64,000 bases of DNA from assembly GCA_949825065.1 (NCBI GenBank), contig OX463859.1, positions 8,899,850 through 8,963,849 of the forward strand. Reading direction: 5' to 3'. Numbering within the stretch: the stretch's first letter is position 1; every line of letters begins with the position of its first letter. The stretch is from Odontocerum albicorne. Taxonomy: Eukaryota > Arthropoda > Insecta > Trichoptera > Odontoceridae. This document shows, piece after piece, positions 45,368-55,829 of the stretch. Below the pieces are notes generated by a model that saw only the letters and a program-made list of their open reading frames with translations, searched no databases and was not told where the DNA came from. Made by a program: the position numbers and the translations under genes.

Positions 45368-45705
45368 TGTCAAACATACAGGGTCAACGACCGATGAATC
45401 AACCTCTGGACATCTACAATTGTCACATTCCAGAAACGTCAACAATGTGTACTCGCAAATAATTTACGCTGCATTCCACGGTAGAGGGAGAGCGCATCGC
45501 TTTGTCTCGCCGTTTCGGCAAATAAATATCCTACCCGCTATACTGGGGCACGCGCAGGAGTGAGACAAAGTATATATCGCGGGCGCATTCACGCACAACT
45601 ATAAAATACCTACTTGTAGACAAATAAACATTATTATTCACTCGACCATTCATTGATTATTTACTCTCACTTTTATCCGCATTCCTGAGTTTTGTATTTA
45701 TTTTA
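45368..45705 (+). mobile_element. Solo LTR, copy B
   Basis: From TGTCAAACATACAGGG; shares gggtcaacgaccgatgaatc, ttgtctcgccgtttcggc, tatatcgcgggcgcattcac, tataaaatacctac (TATA-like), caaataaac and the ttttatccgcattcctgag end. The 3' boundary is not resolved. No internal retrotransposon sequence beside it. Confidence 0.72.
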
Positions 45706-45954
45706 AATACAAGACATATCAAAATCATCACGACGTATCAAGTTAAGCATCTCGCTACATGCCTTTAACTCTTTCATCATCTGAGAAATACTACCCAAAC
45801 GATATTTTTTTTTATATTTGTCATTAATATTGAAACATTGAGAAGATATCATATTCACAATTCCATCCTCAGCATAACCACAGTAACCACATCAAAATCA
45901 TGTCCAGCAATTCTTCATCATACTCTCTGTATTCGTATCTACTATACATTCACA

Positions 45955-46326
45955 TGCTGAGGTGCATGGCTGCGCGATAATGGACTAGACTTTAGCGCGG
46001 AAGGTCGCCGGTTTGAACCCCGCGCTGAACTATTCCCTTCGAATGACAAAGGCATTATTTCAGCCTAGTATTCGTGAGTATAAGGGTATGTGTGACTTCT
46101 GTCATATCTATTATTTAAAAACGATAAAAAGACACGCTGATGTGCTCCGATCATCTCGCTTCAGTGTGCCAATCGGATCCTGTACAGCGATGTAGTAGAC
46201 GAGTTTGCTACTGTGCAACGGTACACTTACTAAAAAAAAATACAAAGGCACAACTTCGCTTTTCAACTGACGTGACGTTGGAATAGTGAGGGAATCCTTG
46301 ACTACGAGGTCCAGGAACGACGATAT
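45955..46326 (+). mobile_element. SINE-I copy, full length
   Basis: Gctgaggtgcatggctgcgc head, gccggtttgaaccccgcgct B box, and ggtccaggaacgacgata end. All internal blocks are in order, with scattered substitutions. Confidence 0.88.
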
Positions 46327-46540
46327 TCACATGTTAATTTAGAGGCATTTAAACGTTTTTCATTCTCCACCGGTCAAAAAGGTTCATGTTGTATATTTTT
46401 TGACATTTAAAGGCGTGACATTATAAAAATCACCCGTTTCCCTTCAAAATGTGTTGTAAATTTTCGTCGTAAAGAACTGTTAGTTTCTTCTCTCAAATGA
46501 TGTAGATGTTTATTGATTAATTTATTTCTGCCAGGAGTTC

Positions 46541-46835
46541 TGGACTCTGAGATGGTTTGGGCATGTACAACGACTAAATAAATAAAGACTTACAAAACAA
46601 ATACAAAGCACAAATGTGAGTTAAAGGCGAGGCAGAAGAGGACCAAGGAAAGTCTAGTTGGATTAACTGAATGATATTTTGAAAGAAGGAAAATTGGAAA
46701 GTCAGGGGAATCAAAAGAGTTGTATGAGGTGCATAGGCATAAAAGGGACGAAGGATTTATATTGAGATAGAAAAGTCTGACGCTCTGTGATCTCTGCGTT
46801 CCCCGAAAGAATAACTGTGTGATGGTATGTATGTA
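46541..46835 (+). mobile_element. LINE-A 3' fragment
   Basis: LRWFGHVQRLNK at the start, stop, then TYKTNTKHKCELKARQKRTK-like text in shifted frames, and ending gtgtgatggtatgtatgtat. Truncated just upstream of the GHVxR motif. Confidence 0.75.
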
Positions 46836-46839
46836 TTTC

Positions 46840-47225
46840 CGTCGCAGTCGGCGATCACCTGTAAAGGATACCATGCAATCTTGTATGCAATAAAATTGTA
46901 GCTGTCAAAGCATGTCTAGTGATGTCTTGTATGAGTGTATAAAACATCATCTGTGAGTGACAATAACGAAAGATATTTGAAAACAGTTTAAGAAAATTAA
47001 TTAACAAGTAAAAGGAGGCTTCTTTCCTTAACTGGATCTAACCAACAAGTGGCGTCGCTCGCTATCTATGGCCCAACTTGAATCCCTCAACCCTACAAGC
47101 CACTCCTACATATTCAGTCAAATCAACCATGCAATCCACATATTCAAGACACTCATAACAACAAAATACATGAAACTTGCCAAAAAGCCACTCAAATTCT
47201 CTCAAAAGCTCCGTCGCTTAAAAAA
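46840..47225. other. Unassigned, with an open but unrecognised frame
   Basis: About 70 codons without a stop at 47030-47240 (MAQLESLNPTSHSYIFSQIN...). It matches no family I know, ends in an (ata)n run, and has no counterpart in the window. I do not regard it as a gene. Confidence 0.35.
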
Positions 47226-47229
47226 ATCC

Positions 47230-47600
47230 ATTCCAGTACAATAATAATAATAATAAAAGAACAATTTATAAAGCATCCTTTATAAATCATACTCTCCTCA
47301 AGGACTATTATTGACAGATTAAAAATATTACAAAATAAATATATCATATGTTATATAAGTCAAATGTAAGGAAATGAATGTGGTGCCTGCGACCATTAGA
47401 TTAGATACTTATCCGCATCTGCATATGTTAAGAAAAACATATTTGGTATGAAAATCGCAGACAACTTACTAAGGTAACACAAACTACAAAGAAGCTTTTG
47501 CAGATCTTCCGATATGTGATAATAACACGTGTGTAGTGTTTATATGTTATATGATCATAAATTTTAATACGACATCCCTAAAAGGGTGTCTTGAAGTGTT
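47230..47600 (-). mobile_element. R-IV repeat, third copy
   Basis: Plus strand aacaatttataaagcatcct, tactctcctcaaggactatt, ccgcatctgcatatgttaag, aaaacatatttggtatgaaa, cttccgatatgtgataataa, in the same order as 9395 and 10865. An (aat)n run at 47242 is the A-rich 3' tail. Confidence 0.75.
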
Positions 47601-47734
47601 TCCTGTAGGTACACATGTCAAAATGATGTAATTAATTAGCTAATCGCTAAAAATTGCGGTCCTGTTGAACGGAGTATGATATAAAAAAAACCGGCATCAT
47701 GTGGGAGACCTGGCGGTGGAATTGTCTGGGTTTT

Positions 47735-47893
47735 CAGTACCTCCCGTGGCCTATTTGGTAAGAAGCCTGTCTTCCAATCAGTTTCAGTCTGGTTTTCTCT
47801 TAAAACCCCATTAACATTGTTTTGTTTGATAAGAAGACATTGCCACATACTATGATCCCACAGGGTTATATTGTTTACATAGAAAGTGTTATG
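47735..47893 (+). mobile_element. SINE-II, internally deleted
   Basis: Cctcccgtggcctatttggt then aagaagcctgtcttccaatc, after which the B box is missing and the sequence jumps to agtttcagtctggttttctc, then gacattgccacatact. About 45 bp between anticodon-like and body regions are gone. Confidence 0.75.
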
Positions 47894-47944
47894 CATGATT
47901 CGCTCGGGCGCTACAATAGCTTCTAGACGTGGTTTGTTTAATAT

Positions 47945-48035
47945 TAGTGGTTCTGAGTCTTAATTAGAGTGCTATTGAGAAGAGTTTGTTCTGTAAACGG
48001 TGCCGTATAAAAATGTCCTTTGAATTTGAATTTAC
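47945..48035 (+). repeat. R-IV 3' tail
   Basis: Gttctgagtcttaattagag, tgctattgagaagagtttgt, ggtgccgtataaaaatgtcc. A lone tail directly upstream of the 137-bp duplication. Confidence 0.6.
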
Positions 48036-48048
48036 CTCGAGTGGACCC

Positions 48049-48322
48049 CGTTGTTATTGCGTGTTCGGAGGTGGTGACTTTTTGGTACAAGATGCACTTT
48101 TTGGTTCGAGATTTTCTCATCTGTTAAAAAAGACGGACGATCAACCTCAGCACATGAATGATACTATTCGTTCAATCGGTTATCACGTTGTTATTGCGTG
48201 TTCGGAGGTGGTGACTTTTTGGTACAAGATGCACTTTTTGGTTCGAGATTTCCTCACCTGTTAAAAAAGACGGACGATCAACTTCAGCACATGAATGATA
48301 CTATCCGTTCAATCGGTTATGT
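48049..48322. repeat. 137-bp tandem duplication
   Basis: Two head-to-tail units starting cgttgttattgcgtgttcgg at 48049 and 48186, differing at only about four positions. 137 is not divisible by three, so the two open frames across it read the units in different frames. Translation of unit 2 (FGGGDFLVQDALFGSRFPHL, LKKTDDQLQHMNDTIRSIGY) matches no family I recognise. Confidence 0.93.
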
Positions 48323-49060
48323 TAAAGTAATGGAAAATATTATCCACAAAACCCAGCCATTTTCCTATCCGATAAGGAGTTGGCAGCTCGCAAGGCGACG
48401 AACTCAGACTTAGTCAACGTCACACCAGGACGAAAAAAATTGATACAATTATATTAATTTCTCAGAACGTTTTGTTGGTGAAAACGGTCGATGAAAAAAA
48501 TATGACAGGATATCAAAAAAATATAACCCTGAATCAATGTTGCTTCTTCAAAAAAAAAACAATGTCAAGTTATGTCTCTGACATGTTGTACTTGTATATC
48601 GTATATACTCAAAAAGGGACATACATTATAGTGGAAAGAAAAACTACTGTATATTCCAAGATAAGAAGGAAAAACTATGTCGGAAGACACACTCGTACTT
48701 GGACGAGGGTTGACAGGATATTATGCCTGTTATGCCGAAGGATCGCTGTAAAATTGTCATGGCAAATCCTTACCAAAATGCAAATTTTCAGCTTATCATA
48801 TCACATTAAGGGTATTTCTCCTGAAAATCTGGAATAGAGAGCGAGTTTTTTTTTATCAAGCACTCCACAAAAAAATCTCCTAACAAAGGATAAGCTCTTA
48901 GATATATTTTTCTCGGTTCTATAAATGCAATAGTCCTTTTTGGTTATATCTTTTTTTGATGCAGTAATTTCGAGGTTAAAGACTCCGGGTGTTATTTTCT
49001 CCGCTTATACAATAACATATGATACATGTGAATGTTTTTTTGGTGCTTTGGATGACTATG
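48323..49060. other. Unassigned sequence
   Basis: Nothing recognised. A 121-codon open frame at 48472-48837 has no recognisable motif and no homologue in the window; I do not call it a gene. Confidence 0.4.
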
Positions 49061-49066
49061 TATATA

Positions 49067-49954
49067 TTGGGTTGATGCAAAAGTTATGACCGTTTTTTAT
49101 GATCCCAGGTAAAAAAATTTCCAGGTAAGAAATGATGAATAGTATCTTCTTTTAAATGATTCCATTGTATAAAGGATGCTTTCCCCCTACTTTCTATTTA
49201 GTTTTGGCCTGGCCAGAGTACAGTGAAGAGCCCTTGTATTATTTCAAAAAGTGGGTCGATAAAGTGCATTTACGTCATTGTTTACTTTATGAATTCCGTA
49301 AAGACAATACCGCGAGTGTGGCAACCAAAAACATTTGCGAAGTGTATGGAGCAGATGTCATCAAATTTTGACAGGTACGAAGATGGTTTTCAAAATTCCG
49401 ATCTGGGGATTTTTCACTAATTGTTTTTCACTAATTTTTCACTATTGTGTATTTTGAACTCTTGGAACGCAATCAGACAATTACAGCAGAACGATATTGT
49501 CAGCAATTATCCAAATTGAACATCGCCCTTCAAAAGGATAGACCAGAATTGGTAAACAGAAAAGGGGTGGTGTTTCATCACGACAACGCGCGACCACATG
49601 TGGCTATGATGACCCAACACAAGCTAAATGAGTTGAATTGGGATGTTATCAAGCATCCACCGTATTCTCCAGATCTTGCTCCTTCCGATTTTCATTTATT
49701 CCGATCACTGCAAAATTTTTTAAATGATAAAAAATTTGATACAATAGGGCAGGTAAAAACATTCCTTACTACATTTTTCGCATCAAAATCCACGGAATTT
49801 TACACTAATGGTATTAATAAGTTGATAGAAAGATGAAGAAAGATTGTAAGAACTGATGGAAATTATATAATTGATTAAATAAATAATACAAATCTAAAAA
49901 AAAAATGTTTAATTGTATATGTAAAAAACGGTCATAACTTTTGCATCAACCCAA
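49067..49954 (+). mobile_element. Mariner M2, internally deleted (888 bp)
   Basis: Perfect terminal inverted repeats of about 33 bp: left ttgggttgatgcaaaagtta then tgaccgttttt; the right end is its exact reverse complement. TA sits directly outside both ends (49065-49066, 49955-49956). Full-length relatives are about 1.3 kb, so roughly 400 bp is missing from the middle of the transposase. Perfect ends suggest recent or selected mobility in trans. Confidence 0.95.
49235..49878 (+). pseudogene. M2 mariner transposase, deleted
   Basis: The N-terminus reads KVHLRHCLLYEFRKDNTASV, ATKNICEVYGADVIKF and, in a shifted frame, RWFSKFRSGDFSL. The frame then jumps near 49425 to YFELLERNQTITAERYCQQL. The C-terminus keeps GVVFHHDNARPHVA (second catalytic Asp at 49582) and YSPDLAPSDFHLF (third at 49687), a D-x34-D spacing. 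The first Asp lies in the deleted part. A TGG-to-TGA change stops it after LIER at 49834; readthrough would end at 49876. Confidence 0.9.
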
Positions 49955-50099
49955 TATAAATATGTATTAATAATATCTTTTGTTTTACTCGAGATACCGT
50001 CTTATATTGGATGTTGGCCACTATCACGGCAATCCTGTTCACTGCAGCCACAACTCAGCAAAACTGCATCTAACCTCTCTCACAAGTTCTTAAGCTTAG

Positions 50100-50480
50100 A
50101 GATGCAACGTCTTTCTCAGCCATGTTTGCCGCTTTTTTTTTTTTTAATATTTATGTCTTATGCTCCTCATTACACGATCGAGACACTGTTACTCATACGA
50201 ACGAAATTAAACTCCTCACACATCATCACTCCAGAAAGACCAAAAATATTCATCCCACAATATACCGCACACAATAATAACAATAAAAATAAAAAACCAT
50301 ACAGAAACACAAAAACAACAAAATTTAAAACAACAAGAAAAAACCCACACTCACGAGCCACAAATCTTTTCCACACGTCATTCATTCTGAAAGCCCAAGT
50401 ACTCAAAATCCTGTCGCAATAACAACCACGCTCCGATCGACTGTCTAAATGGTTTTCTTACCTTTACCTTTATTGAGTTC
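50100..50480. repeat. R-V interspersed repeat, copy 2
   Basis: Matches 3985-4280: ctcacacatcatcactccag, aaagaccaaa, cccacaatataccgcacaca, cctgtcgcaataacaaccac, gctccgatcgactgtc, ending cctttattgag. Starts with a poly(T) near 50134. Confidence 0.65.
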
Positions 50481-51130
50481 GGCACGCCATTGTATGTCAT
50501 GGGAACCAAATAAGCATATTGCCTTTGGGCAAAAGAGGTTTTAACTCTAGGGATGGTGAACATTTCATTAGTTGCCATGCGTGTCATGTGTGTCTGCTGA
50601 GTCTGCATCTTCCCTTCATCTCGATGGTAGTACCAGAGAATGGATTTGAGATGCAAATTGGCTATGTTCAGGACCTGATACTCTCTGAAAAGCTCGCCTT
50701 GGGATACCGGGCAGGAAGTTTATTAATTATTTTTACAATCAATTTTTGGGAAACTTGCAATATGTGTTTTTGGGTTAATGTGTATATTACATAATATAAA
50801 CAAATAAAAACAATAAAAGTGAAAAACATTGAGACTTGAACACAACAAAACGGATATTTATACAAATACGAAACAGAGGAAAAATATGACACTAGTACAT
50901 CAAATATTTAAAATCACAAGGACACTTTTCGATAAGAAACTACTTTAAATTCATCACGATTAATTTAAAATTAAAATAAACATAGCGAACTAATATAAAT
51001 GAATGGAAATGTGGAACGGTACATTGAACGGGGAGTTCCAACAGGAAACAAAATAATTTATTTAATATGTTTGCTCAAGGTCATTTGCCAGGTCATTTGA
51101 TGCACTTCTAAGGCAACGCATATACAGAAT
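50481..51130. other. Unassigned sequence
   Basis: Nothing recognised. Confidence 0.4.
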
Positions 51131-51133
51131 ACA

Positions 51134-51495
51134 TGACGTCGTTGCTGAGCGTCGTAGTCGAGAATCCCCTCACCATTCCAACGTCACTTTAGGTGGAAAG
51201 CGAAGCAGTGTTGTGGAGTATTTTTTATTCTTTATAATTGAGTGACCCGTTGTATACCAGCAAACTCACCGGCAATATCGCTGTACTGGATCCAATGGCA
51301 CACCGAAGTACGACGATTGGAGCACACCGGTCAGATGTTTTGTCTCTTTTGAAATAATAGATATGACCGAAGTTATACCCCCGAATACTAGACGGAAAAA
51401 ATACATGCTTCATTCAGGAGTAACACAGCGCGGGGTTCGAACTGGCGAACTTTCGCACGGAAGTCCAGTGGGTTACCGCACGGCCATGCATCTCA
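51134..51495 (-). mobile_element. SINE-I copy, full length
   Basis: Reversed: gacgtcgttgctgagcgtcg at the 3' end, cgcggggttcgaactggcga (B box), gttaccgcacggccatgcat (head) at the right. One of the better copies. Confidence 0.9.
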
Positions 51496-51620
51496 TAGCG
51501 TATGTTATAATGCGAGTTGCCATTAGTTTGAGTTATTGCAAGTCAACAATTTATGCTGTACCATTAAAGAATACGGTAAGCAACAAAATAAACATTTGTA
51601 GTCACAATAAATTAATGTTG

Positions 51621-51712
51621 ACAATCTCAGTGGTCTAGTTAGTAGACGCCTGTCTACGGACCCGAGGGTTATGGGTTCAATTCACGTTGGAAGACAAATT
51701 TAATAATAAGTA
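51621..51712 (+). mobile_element. SINE-II head, cut by mariner M3
   Basis: Ctcagtggtctagttagtag (A box) and gttatgggttcaattcacgt (B box), then stops at the M3 boundary. No body or tail remains on the other side. Confidence 0.7.
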
Positions 51713-52262
51713 CTAGCTAGTCAATAAGTTTTGAAAGCGACATCTATGGAGCAGTAGAAAAACCAAAGTTTCTACGCCATTTTAATATTTCATCTTTTAT
51801 AAGAACGTACTCAAAATTTCATTTCGATCTGTCAATTCATTCTTTGTTTACAAACCATTTGAAGTTGACGTGTCAGTGTATTTTTTAACAATGGAAAAAT
51901 CGGAATATCGTGCAGTGATTAGATTCTTTGCTTTGGAAGGTTTATCGGCTACTGAGATCCATGCAAAGATGGTGAAAGTATTAAAGGAGTCTTCTCCTTC
52001 ATTTCCAACCGTTCACCGATGGGTTTTGGAGTTTAAGCGTGGCCGTACAAGCGTTGAAGACGATCCACGCTCAGGACGTCCAAAAAGTGCATCAACACCA
52101 GAAATCATAGCGAAAATACAGGATATGGTTTTGGAAGATCATCGATCGACTGTGGATGTGATAGCTGACACCATAGGCATCTCACATGGAACAACATGGC
52201 ATATTTTGGCTGAAGTTTTGGATTTCAAAAAACTGTGTGCACAATGGGTGCCACGAAAGTGT
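51713..52262 (+). mobile_element. Mariner M3, 5' half only
   Basis: The left end is probably ctagtcaataagttttgaaa; no reverse-complement right end is found downstream. The coding region breaks off after WVPRK, where the sequence turns into a gtgtaatacaatataattt run resembling a SINE-II tail. So the 3' half was lost. Confidence 0.75.
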
Positions 52263-52274
52263 AATACAATATAA
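51891..52274 (+). pseudogene. M3 mariner transposase N-terminus
   Basis: Intact N-terminal 120 residues from ATG 51891: MEKSEYRAVIRFFALEGLSA, TEIHAKMVKVLKESSPSFPT, VHRWVLEFKRGRTSVEDDPR, SGRPKSASTPEIIAKIQDMV, a second helix-turn-helix with ISHGTTWHILAEVLDFKKLC, and AQWVPRK. The paired HTH DNA-binding domains and the GRPK linker are present without a stop, but the whole catalytic domain is absent. Uninterrupted frame suggests a younger insertion than M4 or M5. Confidence 0.9.
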
Positions 52275-52450
52275 TTTGAAACTTTCGGGCAGAAGTTAAG
52301 CATCTTACTAATGCCACGGAGGTCGTAATATTTTACCCACAAAGAAGTATGCTCTTTAAGTATTTATGTTAAAGGGTTGCTCTTTAAAATCCATATTTTG
52401 GTGTTGGTGAAAATACAGCTGGTGCATTACCTACCAGGAATAATTTTAGG

Positions 52451-52650
52451 ACGACCTCCGTGGCCTGGTGGTAAGACGCTTGTCTGCCGATCCGGAGGTT
52501 GCGGGTTCGATCCCCGCTGAAATCCAGATTGTTTTAAATGGAATTCCAGTCTAGTTTTCACTTAGGGCCCATTAAAACATATTTCTGGTTGGTCGGAAGA
52601 GATTTCCATATGGCAATAAACTCGCCAGGTGAAATAAATAAATAAATAAT
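52451..52650 (+). mobile_element. SINE-II copy, full length
   Basis: Acgacctccgtggcctggtg then gtaagacgcttgtctgcc (A box), gttgcgggttcgatccccgc (B box), body tccagtctagttttcactta, tail ctggttggtcggaagagatt then tccatatggcaataaactcg and (aaat)n. The clearest reference copy, with both polymerase III promoter boxes. Confidence 0.92.
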
Positions 52651-53214
52651 AATTTTGGCAACATAACAGATCCAAGATCTATATTAAGAAGACGAAAAAT
52701 AGCATTATTGAAGTTCCTTGCCAAGGTTTTGATAGTTCTTCGTGTTGGATTTAATTTATAAAAAAATATTGACAGACATTTTCTTTAAATATAATCATTT
52801 CTACAAAAAAGAGACATCGGCAAAAGGTATTCTATTCCTGTCTCAAAGGACTTATTTCCTCCTAATATATAATAATTAATTGCTTTTTTTTAGTGAATAG
52901 TGGATTCGTTTTCTTTTGTTCGTGTCTCGCGCCTAATCTAAATCTCTTCCCTAGAATTTAAAAATAAACTTTAAGTATTGTCTAATTCCAAACTAAGCCT
53001 TATTATTTCTAAAGCCTTATTGAGTATTAACACATCCTTCGATTTTTAAACACGTTCTTGGAATTCGGTTATTGAATTAATATTTTAATTAGTATCCATC
53101 GTCTTAGTTTAGTCTAAGGTTTCCAAACCTTTTTTGGAATAATGCCCCTTTGGAGCAAGCATCCCCCTTTGTTTAAGACAGACTATTTTTAGTTCTTGCA
53201 ACACGGAGATGTTT
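52651..53214. other. Unassigned, with a hAT-like end
   Basis: At 53115-53160, aggtttccaaaccttttttg then gaataatgcccctttgg resembles the left end of the hAT at 32012 (tagtttcccaaacttttttg then ccccgtagacc). No partner end or target duplication seen. The rest is unassigned. Confidence 0.4.
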
Positions 53215-53535
53215 TCTAAGATGATATTTGACAGTAGTGTTCCGATGCTTACTTTGATTAATGGAAGTGAAACGTGGACGTGGAAAGAAATTGAAAGAAG
53301 TCATGTATTCGGCATGAATGTGAACTTAACACTGACGTATTAAGTAACATGAAGAAGAGTGATCTATACAGTATAAATGTGGGTGAAAGGTGTGGTACAG
53401 GAAGGCTGAGATAAGTATGGTTATATCAAGTGAATGATATTCTGAAAGAAAGAAATGTAACAAGTCAGAAGTCAGAGATGTATGAGAAGGTGTTTTATTG
53501 GGATTTTTTTTCCTCCTCCACCCACTCGGCATTAA
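53215..53535 (+). mobile_element. LINE-A 3' fragment
   Basis: Plus strand: taatggaagtgaaacgtgga, cgaatgtgaacttaacactg-like block, aacatgaagaagagtgatct, then a deletion, tggttatatcaagtgaatga, tattctgaaagaaagaaatg, gatgtatgagaaggtg. About 90 bp in the GHVxRM region are missing. Confidence 0.7.
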
Positions 53536-53539
53536 GTAA

Positions 53540-54140
53540 TGAATTAGATTCCCTTACAGTGCGATCGTGCTCTCGTAAAAAAAATTAGGTACTTTGATGA
53601 AATGCCTGTCCTCAAGGGAGCTTCTTCTCTGGCATCACACCGGAGTGTGATGAGGATTGCGGTGGTACCGACAGAAGGTCAAATATCACGGGCAGCCATG
53701 ATAAATAAGAAAATAAAGGAAAGAACATTTGACTTATTTATATTGCAGAAGGTATTAACAGATTTAGGGTGCTTCCTATTTGACATATGAAGCTCCTATG
53801 TAGTTTACTTCCTTTATCTTTGGGAGCCTTCTTCCTGGAGAGAGCCTCGAGAAAGAAGGTAGAAACATGTGTTACGGAGATTAATTTAATTAGTGGAATA
53901 ATAAACTAGTTTATTATCAAATATTTTTATATGAAGTTCTGTAAAGTTAAGCCGAAAACTTTGATAAAAGTATGACTTATTCAAGAAACATGTAAGCTGA
54001 GTGTATATTTTTTGAACTATTCGAATATTTAGGAAACGTTGATTTTTTTTAAGAACAGTTAGGAGAATTTTCAGATAAATTGATATATACCATGATAGCA
54101 TGTCCCTTTTGAGGTAGGCAGAGGGATATTTCTTCAAAAT
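53540..54140. other. Unassigned sequence
   Basis: Nothing recognised. An open frame at 53602-53790 (MPVLKGASSLASHRSVMRIA...) has no known motif; ccatgatagcatgtcccttt at 54087 may be a decayed LINE-A terminus. Confidence 0.4.
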
Positions 54141-54144
54141 CTGT

Positions 54145-55335
54145 CTACTCGTGTACAAAGCTTTTGCCTTATCCATCCGATTTTGGTATATGCAGACGTA
54201 TGTTATTTAGATATTACGGAGGAAAAGTGGGAGAAACTAGTATCTTCAAAATACTCATATTTAACTTTAGAAATAACGAGCATATCCCTTCATATCAGAA
54301 AGAGCTTAACTAGTTGATGTAACAAATAGACAAAAAATCAAATATGTAACTATTATATAATATCCTTAAATATCCCGCCACCCCATCTTATCTCGCCGAA
54401 AACGTTCAGCGAGTTTCCGATTATAGACTTGCGCTTCGCTCAAGCAGAAATTGTTTATTGGTTTTCCCAGAGCACCGCTCTCTTTTTTACGTCGTCCTTG
54501 ACTGTCCATGCAGTTAGACTCGGGAACCAGTAATTTTTATTTATTTATTTTTTCAATACAGGCTTAGTCCAATTACATTTAAAAATACAAAAAATGTTAA
54601 TATTAAAAAATATATATACTATAATATACAATAAATTATAATATAACATAAAAAAATTATATAAAATAAAAAAAATTACGTATATGCATACATATATACA
54701 CACATATAGTATATTCAAAGTCACTTAAATACGTTGATGAGTGCTTTCTAACGCGCTCAATCTTAGAAGAAAATTTACTTTTGTTTTTGCCAATGTGATA
54801 TGAAATATGTCAATATCCGAAGCAGTCCCGTTCAGAAGAGTTAAGGCCCTTCCCATAGGCATATCAGCTGGAAGACCCGTTCTTGCGTATGTTATTGAGA
54901 ACAGTTCTTGCCGGCGCAGTCTAGTGTAATTGTTAGGGACATTTAACGTTAATCTTTGTAGTAATGCTGGACAACTTACAGCTCCTCGAACGAGTTTGAC
55001 AACGTATACCAAGAGACGCAGATCTCTTCTTACGCTCAAGGAGTTATACCCGAGCATGCCCAGCAGATACTGAGTAGGATAATCAACTGTTCAACTCGCT
55101 CCGTCATTGATATGTTGTAAAAAACGACAGAAAATACTCTAATGTAACGTGTTTCATTCCCTATTTTCATTTCCTCTCCATCATCCCTTCCTTTTTTATT
55201 TGATTTATAATATCTCACTTGTATTTGTATTATGTATATTGATCATGATTTTTTTTACAAATAATTTACTTCCTTTATTTGCTTTTGTCTGGTTGATCAT
55301 AAAATATTGTAACTTAGCAATTTCATAAAACAAAT
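54145..55335 (+). mobile_element. LINE-B copy 3, interrupted by LINE-D
   Basis: The left part, 54145-54450, parallels 24640-24940: YADVCYLDITEEKWEKLVSS, then gcccctt-like ISPKTFSEFPIIDLRFAQAE. The right part, 55110-55335, holds the 3' untranslated region: gtgtttcattccctattttc, gtattatgtatattgatcat, tgcttttgtctggttgatca. Between them lies the antisense LINE-D. Confidence 0.65.
54540..55100 (-). mobile_element. LINE-D (Jockey-like) 3' end
   Basis: The minus-strand frame from about 55090 to 54725 reads MLGYNSLSVRRDLRLLVYVV, KLVRGAVSCPALLQRLTLNV, RLRRQELFSITYARTGLPAD, MPMGRALTLLNGTASDIDIF, HITLAKTKVNFLLRLSALES and stops at 54725. This is the end of an insect Jockey-type reverse transcriptase (LGY.SLSVRR...RTG...PMxRAL.LLN...DIDIFH). 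The 3' untranslated region is A+T-rich to the reversed poly(A)-like ttatttatttattttttc at 54540. Open for 110 codons, so comparatively young. Confidence 0.88.
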
Positions 55336-55339
55336 AAAT

Positions 55340-55825
55340 ATGCATACAACTGATCAAAAATCTTTTTCCTATTTCTCATACTTACCTTTCCCTCAGTTTA
55401 AATTTCTACAATTATCTCCGTTCCCTCTTTTCCCAGCCTACCTCTTCTTACTATCAATATTTCAAAAGTTGATGCTGAACTTTTTTTAGAGTATTTTAAC
55501 GAGTAGCAAAATTATAGGGAGAAATTTTTATTAGTTCTGTCACGATTATTTTAAGGTAGTTTATAAAAAGGATATCCAAGTTTGCGTGTAATATTAGCGA
55601 GGAATGTTTATGAAAATGAGATATAATCAGGAAGAAATTAAATAGTTAAAGAAGTTAGATCAATACGGTGCAAAACACAGAAAAAATGAGAATGTCATGC
55701 ATCAGTTTTATTATATTTTCAAGTTTTCCCTATAAGGATAGGCATAGGCGACAGATTGCACAATCGCCATTATACGAGTATATTTATTGTAATTTAGCTT
55801 TAATCTATGAACTTAAAATAGTTTT
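55340..55825. other. Unassigned sequence
   Basis: Nothing recognised; octamer TACGAGTA at 55773. Confidence 0.4.
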
Positions 55826-55829
55826 AATA

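Noticed and set aside
48472..48837. 121-codon plus-strand open frame
   Set aside because: No recognisable motif, no homologue in the window, and atypical composition; such frames occur by chance in 64 kb.
52451..52525. Possible tRNA gene (good A and B boxes)
   Set aside because: It is the head of a SINE-II whose body and tail follow; no proper cloverleaf acceptor stem closes.
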